A stretch of DNA of 64,000 nt from Galbula dea (Eukaryota > Chordata > Aves > Piciformes > Galbulidae): positions 141,903 to 205,902 of the forward strand of contig VWZX01000867.1 in NCBI GenBank assembly GCA_013399015.1. Reading direction: 5' to 3'. Both the position numbers and the translations under genes were made by a program. Under the pieces are notes generated by a model. The model was not told the origin of the DNA. It saw only the letters and a program-made list of their open reading frames with translations, and ran no database searches. This document shows, piece by piece, positions 24,001 to 36,800 of the stretch. Positions within the stretch are counted from its first letter, which is position 1. The number at the start of each line of letters is the position of its first letter.

Positions 24001-27000
24001 CACCCATACAGGACTGCAGTAGCTGCTCCTCACCAGCCTGTCTGCCCACAATGCCACCAGTTCACCACATCTCCTTGCCCTACTGCAAAGGCCCCCTTCC
24101 TCTTTGCCTTCCTGCAATAAGACATACCTTATTCTTACACACCTAAAGCCACTCCACACTCCTTAACATTCCTGATCCCAAAAGGACCTCCATCTCCCCA
24201 AGTTCCTCCTGAAAATCAGCTCCAAACTCTCCCATCACCTCCACCTTCCTCTGTACCACCTGCCTTCCCAGCTATCAGCTCCAAACTAACCACGCTGCCC
24301 CAAGCACAGCTCTGGGGCCTGCATCCAAAGCAGGCCCCATCCAGATGGGAAACCTGGGAGCCTTTGTGGTACTTGAAATTTAACTGAAAAAAAATTTCCA
24401 TTTTTCTATACTTACAAATATAGCTTATTTTTCAAGGTTTACCTCTAAAATCACACATGCTTTCACATCTCTGTATGGTATCTGAGATATAAGCAGCACT
24501 GTCAGCTCTATCTATTACAATTAACGTACTTTCTTCTAATACTTCTAACCCAAACTGTTCTGTGATTCTGTGACTCTGTAATACTACTGTTTTGAATAGC
24601 ATAATTAGAGACATGCATTTTGTTTCTCAACTGTAAAATCAGAATTACTCTTTCAATTAAAGCCTGCATGGCTGTTCGTCAAGTTGGGCTTTTACAATGG
24701 GATGCTAAATCACCTCGCTTACCCACTAACACGATCTTTTGGCTTTCCTACTAGTAAACTGAAAGAATGAGACTGGAATTAGAAAATGGATCAGGTTACT
24801 AATTATTCAGAACATCAACAATTTTCCAGTCTTAACTTCTTGTGCAACATTACTTTGTCTTCACACACATAGGCCCGAAAGGTATTTTTAGTTTAGTACT
24901 TCAACTTTTGTTGAGGGCTAAGAACTATTCTAATTCACAAACTAAAATGCATAGTTCACCGTTGAACACTGTGGCAGAGAAAGAAAAAAAAACAACAAAA
25001 CCAAAAAAATCAGTCCAGACTTGTTCTGGATAAAAAAAATCAAGAGGCCTGGGAGAAACTCCTCCTTTTGCATTATGGTGTGCAAAGCAACGCTCTAGCT
25101 ATAAGATGTCCAATTAAAGATGTCCAATTTAAGACAAAAATTTTAAGATATGTCAAGACATAAGGTCCAACCACGTACTTTCTATTGCTTTGAGGCAAAA
25201 AGGACAATTACTGGGTGATGTGGTAAGAAAAACCCACAGTTGTGCAAAGATCTGCCTATTGAGATGTTATCTCCAACACTACATTTAATGTATCTACATA
25301 CAGCATAAGACACACTAAAACTCCATGCACAGCTCATTCTGGACAGAATTGTTGTCACTCAGGCTTGAGAAAACAGAAAGGAAAAAGAAAGCAGGAAACT
25401 GCCACTGCACCCTATGAAAAAGAGAAGAAACTGGCTTCCCAGTTATTGCTTAGTTGTCATTACCTTACTTTCAGTAACTAAGATCTTTCTGCTTAAAACC
25501 TCTTAATTTCTGTACTTTCAAAATTCTTTTATAGATTATCATTCTCAGAACACTTATATGACAATTAAGTTATATTTCAAGGAATCCTCCCGTTATTACA
25601 GCACTGCTAAACAATTTTTATGGAAACTCGAGCTACTACAAGCAACGACCTTCAAGATGGTAATTCTGAAAAATACATCCTATAATCTTCTAGAAGAGCT
25701 ATAAAACCAGAGCACTTCAGATGCTCACTAATTGATTTTGGTGTGGAAAACAGACTTGTGTCCTAATCCTGTGAATTTATGTAACATTTTATTAAGATTC
25801 AACTTTTGAAAATTATTCACATGTTTTACAGGCCTAAGAGCAAGAGGCTAGCTAACCACAGACTGAGGTTTTTTTCTAGCATAATAATAGATATACAAAT
25901 GCTTTACTAAAAAACATTCCACTACCCAGGATGGTCTTTGAAATGCACAGGGAAGGAATTCTGCTTTCGTAAGAGATCATATAAAAATCAAAGGAGGACA
26001 CTCAAAATAAACTTTTGAATTACAAAATACTAATTAATACAGCAGTAATATTAAAACCAAGCAGATGTTAGATTACAATTATTAATGTAGTGTCAAACCC
26101 TATAATCTGATGGATAGAACCACATTGCTTCAAGCACTCCAATGATACTCTTGAGTTGACTAGTCTCATCATCCTCATTAGTAGTTCTAACATCAACACC
26201 TTTCACTTTTATACTTTCCTCAAATAATGCAACCTGGCACGATATGCAACCAAGTGATCTCTTAACTGCAATGTAAGAAACTCTCACTTTGAAACTCAAG
26301 AAACTCTCACTGTTGACCTTAGCTCTATAAACTCCCAATCAGTGCTTCTAGCCATATAAATTTACATACTCTAAAGCATTTGCAAACATACAACTGAAAA
26401 ACCACTATTAGCAAACTCTTTAGGGTATTTTAGGATTCAAAAATGTATTTTGCTTTTTAAGGCTTGTAATAGGTGGCAAAAAATAATTCTTTAACAATTC
26501 TTAGCAAAACAGGACAAATCGGCACTAAAAGTTTGTTGTTACAAAGAATGAGCAATAAAAATACACAGTGGTTCTGGAAATTCCTGCTTATTTAATTTTG
26601 ACAAAATTGAAAAAAAACAAATAGGTGTAAACATGAAATATTAGGGAAAAGTTCCTAACTAATAGAACTGGCAAGGTTAGAAAGGCCTCCCAGTTAAAGC
26701 AGCAGAAACAAAAATCTTAGCCATTTTAAATTAATCTTCATTAGCTGATGATGGTGATTATACGTGTCTATCTGAAATACAACAAAATACGTATTTTTCT
26801 GCTGCTGTGTCCTAGCTGTTCAAATCTTAAGCAGCCCTACAAAACCTACTGCCATGACCTTTACCTTGTACTTTGAATAGAGAGGCAGGAAAGCCACAGC
26901 CTGCTCAATGTTCTCTTTACCATCGCCCTATCCCTTGTTCAGATATTCTCTGTTAATAAGCTGTAAAAGGAATTACTTAATGCTAACATCTAAAGCACGT

Positions 27001-27654
27001 CGTGTTAATAATTTTCTTTGCACATGGTTGGCAACTCTGCCTTGATCTTAACATAGATTTAATTTAAAACTATGGATTTTTGCATAAATTAGAGGTAGGT
27101 TTTCCTGTTCGTTGACTAAATTAGATGATAACTCACAGAAGCAATACAAGTGTAATCTAACTTTTCTGAATGCTGTTTTAGTATTTTCCATGTTGTTTAC
27201 TGATATGGATAAATAGATCCTTTGAGTCTTTGGATTCAAAAATACGTAAGAGAAATCTTACTTTCTTCTGATGATCCCTATGAGGTATTGCAGTTCTAAG
27301 AAAATTTGCCTGGGAGTAAAATGAAAGTTAAGTAAAATCTCATGGAATCTATGCCACCACCACTGTATGATACACATTCTATTGCTTTACAGGTTTTAAA
27401 AATTCACAAGTTCCAGTTACTGGAACAGAAATGTAAAAAGATCCTGAAAAAAATACGAAAGTCCTAAGGCTGTACAAACTATGGGTACTAAAATGATCTA
27501 AATGAAAAAGACAATTTCTTATAAAACAAATGTTGCATTAAAATATAAATGTTGGTTAAAGGAGAAAAACGACAAGTATCTACTGCTGTTAACTTGAATT
27601 TTACTATTTACAAAACAATGGTATGCAACTTTTAAAATTAAAAATAGTTGTTAC

Positions 27655-27734
27655 CTGGTACAGGCTGTCTCTCATTCCATTCACTTGTGATTAAAACCTC
27701 TAGGATTTTTATGTGGTGTTCAGTATTATCAGAG
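27655..27734 (-). CDS. PIK3R1: PIK3R1 exon: end of BH domain
   Basis: An 80-nt exon (about residues 279-305). It encodes SDNTEHHIKILEVLITSEWN then ERQPVP. It closes the RhoGAP-like BH domain and leads into the second proline-rich segment. It is used by p85 only. Differences from human are conservative (IKILEVLITSEW versus IKVIEILISTEW). The acceptor is TTGCAG and the donor GTAACA. It ends with a G that completes an Ala codon with the next exon. Confidence 0.96.
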
Positions 27735-27931
27735 CTGCAAGGGATAGATTAGGCAGTAAGAATTAGGAAAAATCTAAAAATTTACACTATAATTCTTCAT
27801 GAAACACTGGAAAAAATTACAACAATGCCCTCCATATTAGAAGGTCAGAAAATTAATTACTTAAACTTACTTTTGTATATAACTAACCGATATTTACAAT
27901 ACTAAATAAATAAGAAAGATGATTCACCTAC

Positions 27932-28133
27932 CTTGCTACCTGCAATTTGAAAAGCAGAGGGCTGAAAATTTCAGCCAGAGACCTTGCATTCAAGAGATTT
28001 TTGCTGGAGGCTTGACAAACTCTGAGGAAATGTTTGAGCAAATACTGGAGTGTGAGCCAATACTGGGGAGGTATATTTGGAGATCTGATGAGTTTCTTCA
28101 GCAACTGCGCATATTCCTCTGAGCTCTGCACTT
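27932..28133 (-). CDS. PIK3R1: PIK3R1 exon: BH domain core
   Basis: A 202-nt exon (about residues 212-278). It encodes VQSSEEYAQLLKKLIRSPNI, PPQYWLTLQYLLKHFLR, SSKNLLNARSLAEIFSPLLF and KLQVA. This is the helical core of the BH fold, homologous to RhoGAP domains. It is clearly p85-alpha, but with more substitutions than the SH2 exons (for example FLRVCQASSKN versus FFKLSQTSSKN). The acceptor is TTGCAG and the donor GTAGGT. Confidence 0.97.
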
Positions 28134-29010
28134 CTGCAAGCAAACAGATAAAAGGGTCTTAATATCAGCACAGGAACATTCAACAAGTAGTATGAAACTT
28201 TGGAGAATCAATTTTACACAAAAAAAAGAAATCTGTCTTTCATTAGTGCCGTAAGACCTGTTTTTTCATGTGAAAAAAGTGAAATGCTCAGGGAAGAGTA
28301 AAGAACAACTATTTTAAAGTCAGATGGAAACAGATATGCATTTTGGTAAAAACCACAATGTGTTCAAAGTGTACTGGCAGAAGTCTGTCTTGTGTTTAGC
28401 ATTACACATGATTGGGTAATTCTGAGATGCTCTAGATAAGTCTCACAGGTGCTGTTCTAACTTTGAAGGTTACCAAGTAACAATATCCTGTTCTGAGATG
28501 TATAACAGAATAGTTGGCCCACGTGCTGAAGGCATATGAGCTGTACTTGTTTGAAATGACCACTATAGATGATAAATCTCACATGCATGTATTTCTCACT
28601 TCATAATCTGCAATTCCCAATGTACTGCAGAACACCATGACCTCTAATACATTTACTTTGTTAGCACTGATAAAAAGTTAAAAATTAGCTATCTGTATAC
28701 AGGTAAGTCCTTGATTTTCTCCCTCCATTTTTTCTGTAGTCATTCTACTTACTAAAATGAAGAGAATTGTGTTATCCCACATATGTTCATGATGTTTACC
28801 TAAATAATAACTAAATAATGCATGTTTAGATATTAACTGAAACAGCTTTCATCAAAAGTAGTGAAGGTGTACAAGTTTTTGGAGATGCTGCCACGTTATG
28901 CATAATCTTCCCTGTTCTGTGGTTATATCTGTTTGGGGAATATCACCATATATTCAGAATCCTAATAGAAGCTTTTTTGTCTAACATTTGAAATAATGTG
29001 ATAATCATAC
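28134..29010 (-). other. PIK3R1: PIK3R1 intron within BH domain
   Basis: 877-nt intron with GTATGA donor and TTGCAG acceptor. No internal feature recognised. Confidence 0.9.
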
Positions 29011-29142
29011 CTTGAGCTACAGAAGTCATGTCACTGTAAACTGCTGCTGGAATGACGGGATTGGGCAGGTCCAGGAGATACCTCTTGAGAGCATCTGATA
29101 AAGTATGCACATCAAATGTCTCTAAATCCAACAAAGAGGCAT
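29011..29142 (-). CDS. PIK3R1: PIK3R1 exon: BH domain
   Basis: A 132-nt exon (about residues 168-211). It encodes ASLLDLETFDVHTLSDALKR followed by YLLDLPNPVIPAAVYSDMTS and VAQ. The motif YLLDLPNPVIP is the hallmark of the p85 BH/RhoGAP-like domain. The first half is less conserved (LETFDVHTLSDAL versus LEMIDVHVLADAF). The acceptor is TTTTAG and the donor GTATGA. Confidence 0.97.
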
Positions 29143-32015
29143 CTAAAAGGAAAGAGCAGAATACTTTTTAGACATTAGAAATTGGAAAACATATACAGAC
29201 ATTATATTTAGGCTTTATACCAAGCCAAAACTTCTAATTTATATCTGGTTTATGAGGAATAACTTCTAAATGAGAATGTAAGACACTAAGAAACATCCCT
29301 GAGATGAAGAACACAGAGTGCTCAATACCATGCCAAAGCCTTTGGTATCTGATGAAAAAGCTTCCACAGCTGTGTGCACCCTCCTGTCACATACAATACA
29401 GGGCTGATCTCAGAATAACAGTAGTGACTTGCTGCATGTTGGCAATGTTATAGAACATCTGAGTATTTTTAACAGGTCTCTGTTTTACCTGTAAATTTTT
29501 CGCGTAAGAACTAAGTATTAACCAAGGGTTTGGACAAATGCAGCTTCTCCAATGGTAGCTATTCCTATTATGACTGGAAGCTTGATTAACAACTTTGGGC
29601 TCCAAGTCTGTAAATATTTATGTCAGTAAGTCGAAACAAATAGACACGTGCAGAACTAGAACTGGGTGTCTGGTGGTTTATGCAGCTGTTAGGATTTATC
29701 TTGTAAAACCTGATATCCTTCCAGGATAGTTACGATTGTAACGATTGTCTGTGAGTGTCACATAAAGGACTGCTTGTTAGTGCTAGAGCAAGGAATATTA
29801 TCAGCACAAAGGAAAATAGGAAAATACAGGAATGCTTACTTAGTGCAAGCAAAATTAGGGTTCACCTTAAAACATGAAACTGGTGCAGTAAACTCCTAAA
29901 TGTCTACACAAAAATCCACATTTGGTACAAAAATCTAGAGGTATTAATGCTGACTAACTTTCTCAGCTGGCCAAGGCCCCTGCAAAATAACTGCTGAACC
30001 TATCTGGCCTGTTCAAATCAAATTCAGCAGGGAGATAGAGGATATAGATCATATGTGTGGTGTGTCTACAAATACTATGAAAAAAGGAAGCCAAGAGGGG
30101 GTAGTGAGAAACTTAATGCTCCTCCACCTGCTCTCTGTTTTCCCTAAAGAAAAGCTTGCAGTATGAATTCAATTCTTATCAGACACCAAAGAATTTGCAT
30201 GGAAAAAAATACATTATGAATGGCTCAGATGATAAAAAACTTGTAGTGTGGGTAGGAATTCTAAAAGAGCAATTATGTGTCAGAGAATCCAACCACAAAT
30301 TCATAAGACATAGTTTTCATTAGGTTTTTTGCTCAAAGGACGTTTTTTATTTCCGAAGCTAAATTAAATCAATGGGTCAATGCTGACCCTTTCTCTAAAG
30401 CACATCCCAAGTTACTATAATGAATATATGAGTAAGTATAAACTTGTGGCACTCTGCAACTCTTTGGATGTGATGTTATAAACAAACCTGAACTCTCCCA
30501 ACTGCCAAGCTGGCCAGATGCAAGTCAGTTTTGATTTTGGAGCTACACAGTGTGGTGTTGAAACTAACAGCCTGTTAATACCCAATTAATATGGAGGACT
30601 TTTTAACTATAAGCAGAACAGCACACAAATGCAGTTCACAAATTTGAGATCAAAGACAACAACTCTGATTTAGCACTTTGCTAATTCTACAAGAGCAGGT
30701 GAAGGAGATGAGATCTGTCTGTATCCATGCATCTAAACATTCACTGCATTGGCTCAGTCCTAGAAGATTCTGATCGTATTTTAAAGAGAACTCAGAAAGA
30801 TATAGTGATACTAAAGGGTAAGCCCTGTTTCTTTTCTCAAACTTAACTACATTTTAAGCACGAGTACATGTAAACCACAAGTTCTTGATCTCAGGAGATA
30901 GATGAACCTTTCAGAAAAGTACACTTTGGTCTGTAGAGTTAAAAAGGGATTCATGTAAATATTCATTTTCATATTGTTGCCTTAGAAAATCCAGATTTAT
31001 CTGGACTGAAAAATAGTTACAAGACTAAAAATATGGTTTAGGCTGCTAGCACTTTATGCTTAGCTCCTCTCCCTGCCTGCACTCATATAATACTTCACTC
31101 CCACCAAAATCAGCAGGCGACCGGATGCTCTTTTGAATTGAAGGATCAGATAACTCATAGTATCACCTCTTGTTCATTTTCTTAATATTTGCATTACTTA
31201 AAATTAAGAGAGCTAGTTCACACTGCTTCCTTTGTCCATTTGGCAACATGGTGCGTAACCAGCCCTTGTATTTTTGTGGTCTTTCATGCAAGTGGAAGCT
31301 CAAATCACGTTGCACCCTATCTTGCAAAGATGTCATCAAACACTCCACTTACAATAGCCCCTGATCTCTCATACTGCTATTGAGTGCTGCCATGCCAATA
31401 TTCTAGCCTGAAGCAGAAGTAGAGTACCAAATAGGCAAGGCAATGCCTATTTCAGGAAACTTGAACAGGTACCTGGCATTAGTGGTGTAGCTGCATTTTG
31501 CTGACCCAAACTTGAGAACCTAGCCTACAGCAGCAACATTAATCCAGTTCTCTCTTTCCCTTCTAGCATCATCTCTATAGCAGGCAGGGAATTCCCCATG
31601 TACTGGACCAAACAAATGCACACACAGAACTGTATGTAAACAAATGGCCATGTGATTACAAAACAATAACCTTCAGGCTTACAGGAATAGTCTAACTTTA
31701 TCTTGTTTCTGAACAAAACACCTTGTTTTCCTCTGTACAGCTAGACTGTCAGTCCCTGAACAAGCAAGTGACCAAGAAATGATCAAAATAATTATTCTTG
31801 GGAAAAAATCCACACATGGAGCCATGAAAGCTTGTAAAAGTGAAAAACATCTTTCATAGTAAGTATAAAAGTTAGAAACCTTTGTTAGTTATATTTGTCT
31901 TTTTTGTACTATGTTATTCAGAACCAGCACATATATACAAGCTGAGTAAGTGAGCAAAGAAAAGAGCAGCCATCTGACCACAAAATCTGTCTAATGCTTT
32001 AAAAACTGTACTTAC
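29143..32015 (-). other. PIK3R1: PIK3R1 intron within BH domain
   Basis: 2.9-kb AT-rich intron. No repeat, RNA gene or coding segment recognised. Open frames near 31163-31383 on both strands look like chance. Confidence 0.85.
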
Positions 32016-32090
32016 CACACTCAAGAATTTGTCTTAATTCTGAAGAGCTGCTTGAGCCTTGTGTTCCATACAAAGTTGAGCACTCCAGAC
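32016..32090 (-). CDS. PIK3R1: PIK3R1 exon: BH domain, N-terminal loop
   Basis: A 75-nt exon (about residues 143-167). It encodes LECSTLYGTQGSSSSSELRQ then ILEC. Human has [20 protein letters not shown]. The serine-rich loop is slightly different, but length and phases match. The acceptor is TTTTGAAG (AG at 32092-32091, with a weak polypyrimidine tract) and the donor GTAAGT. Confidence 0.95.
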
Positions 32091-33739
32091 CTTCAAAACA
32101 AAATTGATGGGATGGATACATTAATATTTCAGTTACTGTTGCCATAACAGAACACATTTATGTTTTCTTCTTAAACCACCCACTGACCAACTACCACGCT
32201 GTTGAATGCCATTGCTTTGTAAGGCTGTAAGGTGTCTCTTTGTACAAGCAAACTGCTGTGTATGCAGAAAGAGCTGGCCATGGAAGATCAGAGATGTCAG
32301 CAGTGCCATGTATTCTGTACAACCTTCCATGTGCTAACTACAGAAGGACAGGACTTGGAAATAGATTTACACACACCAGGGAAAGAAATACCTTGCAGGA
32401 GCAACCTGGGAACCACATCTTCCTTTACATTCTACATGCGAGCTGGAAACACCAAGTCTTTCAGGTGGGTAAGAAGTGACCAGTTTGAGTTAGGCTACCC
32501 CACCCCACAGCAATGTGACAGGGATATAACAAAAGTTCTTACAGACCCCAGTTAGCTTTGAAGATTTAACTGAGACTTTTAGGTTGCAAGCATGCCTAGC
32601 CCTTGGTACCCTTTGTAGTCAATAAGGACAGAGTGCCCTTTCTATGTGACAGGTAAGCCGTAAGTCACCATTGACTATCCATAGAGCACATAACCTCACA
32701 CTGTATGTAGGTTATGTGTCACATCAGTGCTATGAAAGAGAGTATCTATATACGTCACACAATACGTCTGATAATCCACCTGAATAAAGACATCAATACA
32801 GTGTTTTCATGTGAAAGATATATTTGCAACTTCCCAACTTCAGTGAAAATGAAAAGATACTAAGAAAGAAAACATACCCAGGAATGCAGAGCACCAACAA
32901 TTTAATAGCATCAGTGGCAATTCCTGGAAGCAGTAGTTGCTTATGCAAACTGTCCTTTCTCATTGACACCAGCAAGCTCTTTCTCATTCAGGAAAGGCTT
33001 CTGCTCTCTTAAAGTATCAGAGCAGTATGTGAGAACTTATGTCCCCAAAGACAGCAGCTTGAATCTAATTAGAATACCTCTTTTCCTACTGCACCCTGGC
33101 TAGTAAGCCCACTGAACGAGGAAGAGCCACTGAACTGCTTAAGGACTATGAAGGTGAAAACAGATGAGGAGCCAGGAGGAGAGAAACAGGGCAAAAGAGA
33201 CAAGGCATAGTAGAAGAAAGGGGAAAACCTCAAAAAGATGGAGATATCAACATGGGAAAGCAGGAGAGCAAAACACCACAAAAATAACACTGGCTGGCTC
33301 ATCACACAGCAACAAAGAATTGGCTTATGAAACACAGAGAAAGTTCCCTTAACTATTTTCATATTTAATTACTTTTTTCTGGCTTTGGGGCAAGACATTG
33401 CTTTTTTTGGCTGTGTATCCAACTCAATGTTATGGTGGCATTGGTTAGGAAAAAAGCAAAGCAGCACCAAACCCTCTTCCCTTACCTTTCAATGATACTT
33501 ATATTAGTTGAGTTATTAAATGTCATTTGAGGAAAGCTTTGGCTTTGCTCCTACAGTCCAAGTAGCCTCCACTGAGCACAAACCAATGCAATAAGCTTTA
33601 AGGAAGATTATGTCATATCTGCTAAGTAATGTGATGCATTAGAAGCTCTAGAAAGGGGAGATGACAGCTCTGGATCTGATTCAGCAGTTTTGGCTCATGT
33701 AAGTAACAAAAACCCTTGGTAGACCATTCTTCAGCCTAC
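32091..33739 (-). other. PIK3R1: PIK3R1 intron near the start of BH
   Basis: 1.65-kb intron. The plus-strand open frame at 32232-32555 (107 codons) has no recognisable domain and lies antisense to the gene, so I do not call it. Nothing else seen. Confidence 0.85.
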
Positions 33740-33832
33740 CTTTCTTTTCAATTGTCTCCACTATCTTGATAAGAATTGGTGGAGCAACATCAGGAGGTGC
33801 AAACTGCTCCGTAAGATCTGGAAGTGAAAAAG
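33740..33832 (-). CDS. PIK3R1: PIK3R1 exon: start of BH domain (most 5' coding exon in the window)
   Basis: A 93-nt exon (about residues 112-142). It encodes FSLPDLTEQFAPPDVAPPIL and IKIVETIEKK, against human [20 protein letters not shown]. The acceptor is CTTTTACAG before 33832. The first two bases (CT) complete an Ala codon begun in the upstream exon. That exon, encoding SH3 and the first proline-rich motif, is not seen anywhere between 33833 and 64000. The donor is GTAGGC at 33739. Confidence 0.96.
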
Positions 33833-36800
33833 CTGTAAAAGAAAGAAGTAAAATAAGCCAAGCTACAGGTGAATACAATTTCTGTTTATGAAATTCATGA
33901 CACATAATGTAACCACTTAATGTTTAAGTATGGAACAAAGATCCCACTTGTCAGGCCTAAACAAGAGCAGTTCACAAGTAATCAGAAAGCTGAATAAAAC
34001 TAATGAAAATACCATTTTTATAGCATTCTCTTTTACAGACCTCAGTCAGTTTTAGAGTCATTATCCACACTGTCTGGGAAAAGAAAACATAATACAAGTT
34101 TGCAGCCTATGGATGAGCAGAAATACAATGCAAGGAAGAAAAGAAAAAAATCTTTTGGTCTGAAACATTTTACATCCAGTGTGCACCAGATGAGGGAGCT
34201 AAACACATCACCATCTGGGAGCTGCTGATCCCCTGGGTAAAACAGACTTACAAAGGCTTGAAATAGCAGTAGAAACAAGTATTTCACATATACGTAAGTT
34301 CAATAACTTCTGCCTGCTTTCAATTTTCAAGCATAATACCATTAACAATACAGTTTTATTGAAGTGAGAATTTTCTATAGTGACTGGTTAAGAATAAATA
34401 GCAGTATTATCAGAAAGGGACATTTTTCAGATGCAAATAGATCTGGATACAGATTTTATATGGTCATTTTACATAAGATCAGTTTTCATGCAATCCAGTT
34501 TCTTCATGGAGAGAATATACTCTATAAACGAATGTTCTGGCTCTATGATGTGACATATGATCTGTCTCTAAATGCACCACTTTTGCCAAAAGAGTCATTC
34601 AGAAGTTTTAGAGTGGCCCTGTTCAACTCCTGGGAAGCAAGAACGTTTATATAAAGATATTATTAAACTACTGCCAGAAACATCTGGCATAACTTGATGG
34701 ATTATGATTAGTAAACAAAGCATAACCACTGAAGTGAAAGATGTTAGTAGCCTAACCAATGCTGACCCATGCCTAATTAAACTGACCATGGACAAATAGA
34801 AAGTAATTCTTAAACACACATGCACATATATGTCTGCATGTGTATGTATATATGCATGAACGCACATGCACTCACTCTTATTTTAGAAGACTGAAACTGA
34901 GCAAAATTAAAACTAGGTAAAAGGAGAAAAAGAAAAAAAACCCACAACAGCAAAATAGAGAGTTTTTAATTTAAACTTTGAGATATCAAGAAAAAACAAT
35001 AATTCTACCGCAACTGAGAAGGAGAAAGCATATAACTATGGCTGAGAATTCGCAATTTTGAAAGCAACAATGATAGAATTTTCTAAAAATGCAAACAATT
35101 TAACAGTGGTAATACCAGCAAGGAAGGTATACAAGAAGTTTGGAAGTGCAGAAAACTGAGGAGTGAAATGAAAGACAATGAATAATAGTAATTTATGACC
35201 TAGTAATGGAAGCGGAGCATATTGGGACACTGAGCCATGACCTTTGCAAAAAGAAGCAGAATGATGGCATGATAATGATGGAATACTTTCCAGGCCATTC
35301 ATAACTGAGAAGGACATCAGAAAAACATCTGTTAGTCATAACAGTTTAACTTAAGAGGCCCAGAAAATTGAGCATTCAGGAGTCCCAAAAGAGTTGCCTA
35401 ACCAGATCTCTGACCTACTGATATTACTTTTTAATGACCTGTGGAAAATCAGAGCAATTCCTGTGACTCAAAAGAGTTCTAATACCAATCTGCACTCCTG
35501 AAAAGACAAGTAAAATGACTACAGGCTAGTTACATTATCAGTCTTGGGGAAAATAAAGGAAAATCTGATACCAAACTTGTATGATAAAGCAACAAAAGAC
35601 CACGCTATAACTAAGGATTGTCTGCATAGCTTTTTGGACGACAGGTTCTGTTAAAAACCACACTACTTCCTTCCTTGGTGGCATCTTAGCTGAAAAATGT
35701 AAATGAGTAGACACAGTAAACTCTTAAGTTTTGTCAGATAGTTGACGTAGTATAACACTAAGATTAAAACCTAGCTATTAATGCAGAACAAGCTACTCAG
35801 GGAATGAATGAACTTTTCATCTCTTTGCATCTTCAAAGCACTTTCAGTGTTCCATTTGGAACTCTTCTTTTAGCTAAACATCATACGTGCTTTATCAAAC
35901 ACAATTTGGGCTTAAATGGAAGATGCTGTACTCCCAGCAGCCTCTGCTGAGGTATGCTGAAACATACACCATTTGATTTGCAATATGCAGATCAAATAGC
36001 TCCTTTGAACCCCAAACTACGAATGTATCTATTAAAAGAATAAATGAAAGATCAAATCAGAGTCATACAAAAGGGTATGATATAAAAATATTCAAATTAT
36101 GAGATACTAATTGATTCACAGAATACTAAGTGCATAAAATGCATTCTTTATATGGCAGCAGATGAAGAATAGGTTTTAAGAAGAGTTTACATATTTTTAC
36201 TTATGAAAGTAACTTTCTGCTCCCTTATATAGGTAGCTATATTAAGCACCTTTCTCTTTCTTGCGTAATAGCAAGGAAATTGCATTATCTCTGAACAAAG
36301 ATGCTCAGCTCATAATTGCAGCTGGAGGCAGCATGCAGTCAACAGTCTAAACTGAAACTGAGGAAAGAGAGGTGAGATGAAGCAGAAATTGAGACAGAGG
36401 ACAGAATTAAAACCTGATAGACATTTGAAATATTTCATGTAACAGCTCAGCAGTTCAGAGGTGACCCACCCAAGCTACTGAGCAGCAGAGAGAACTATGC
36501 TTTCTCACATTAACCAAACTGTGCCTGGATATGATAGCAAAAGATACACTCCAAATACCTATAAGCAAGGTGTATTTAGAAAAATAATTCCATTTCCCTC
36601 TAGATTTAGATATTGATGGATAGAGTCCAAGCAAAGCAAAAAGGAGAACCCAGTGTCAGTGGAAGGCTTCACTTCATGGGAAGAAGGCCTTGCAGGATAA
36701 AGAAAGACACTACAGGAAAACGATTTGTCACCGTGGAACATAAGGAATGGAGTGGATGTAGACCTCATGCAGATTACCTTAACAGAAAGCCTCTTTCTAC

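Larger units (their letters stand above)
17534..27654 (-). other. PIK3R1: PIK3R1 10.1-kb intron hosting the p55 and p50 start regions
   Basis: An intron for p85 transcripts, but it contains the first exons of p55-alpha (18930) and p50-alpha (21065). Promoters for these must lie on their high-coordinate sides. I see no clear TATA box or CpG island there. A GC-richer block at about 23370-24350 has several overlapping open frames without homology. A poly-A tract lies near 21420 and a CA repeat at about 23203-23217. A CR1-like octamer tail (TTCTGTGATTCTGTGACTCT) lies at about 24555-24580. Confidence 0.85.

Noticed and set aside
32232..32555. 107-codon plus-strand open frame inside a PIK3R1 intron
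   Set aside because: Antisense to the gene and without any recognised domain.
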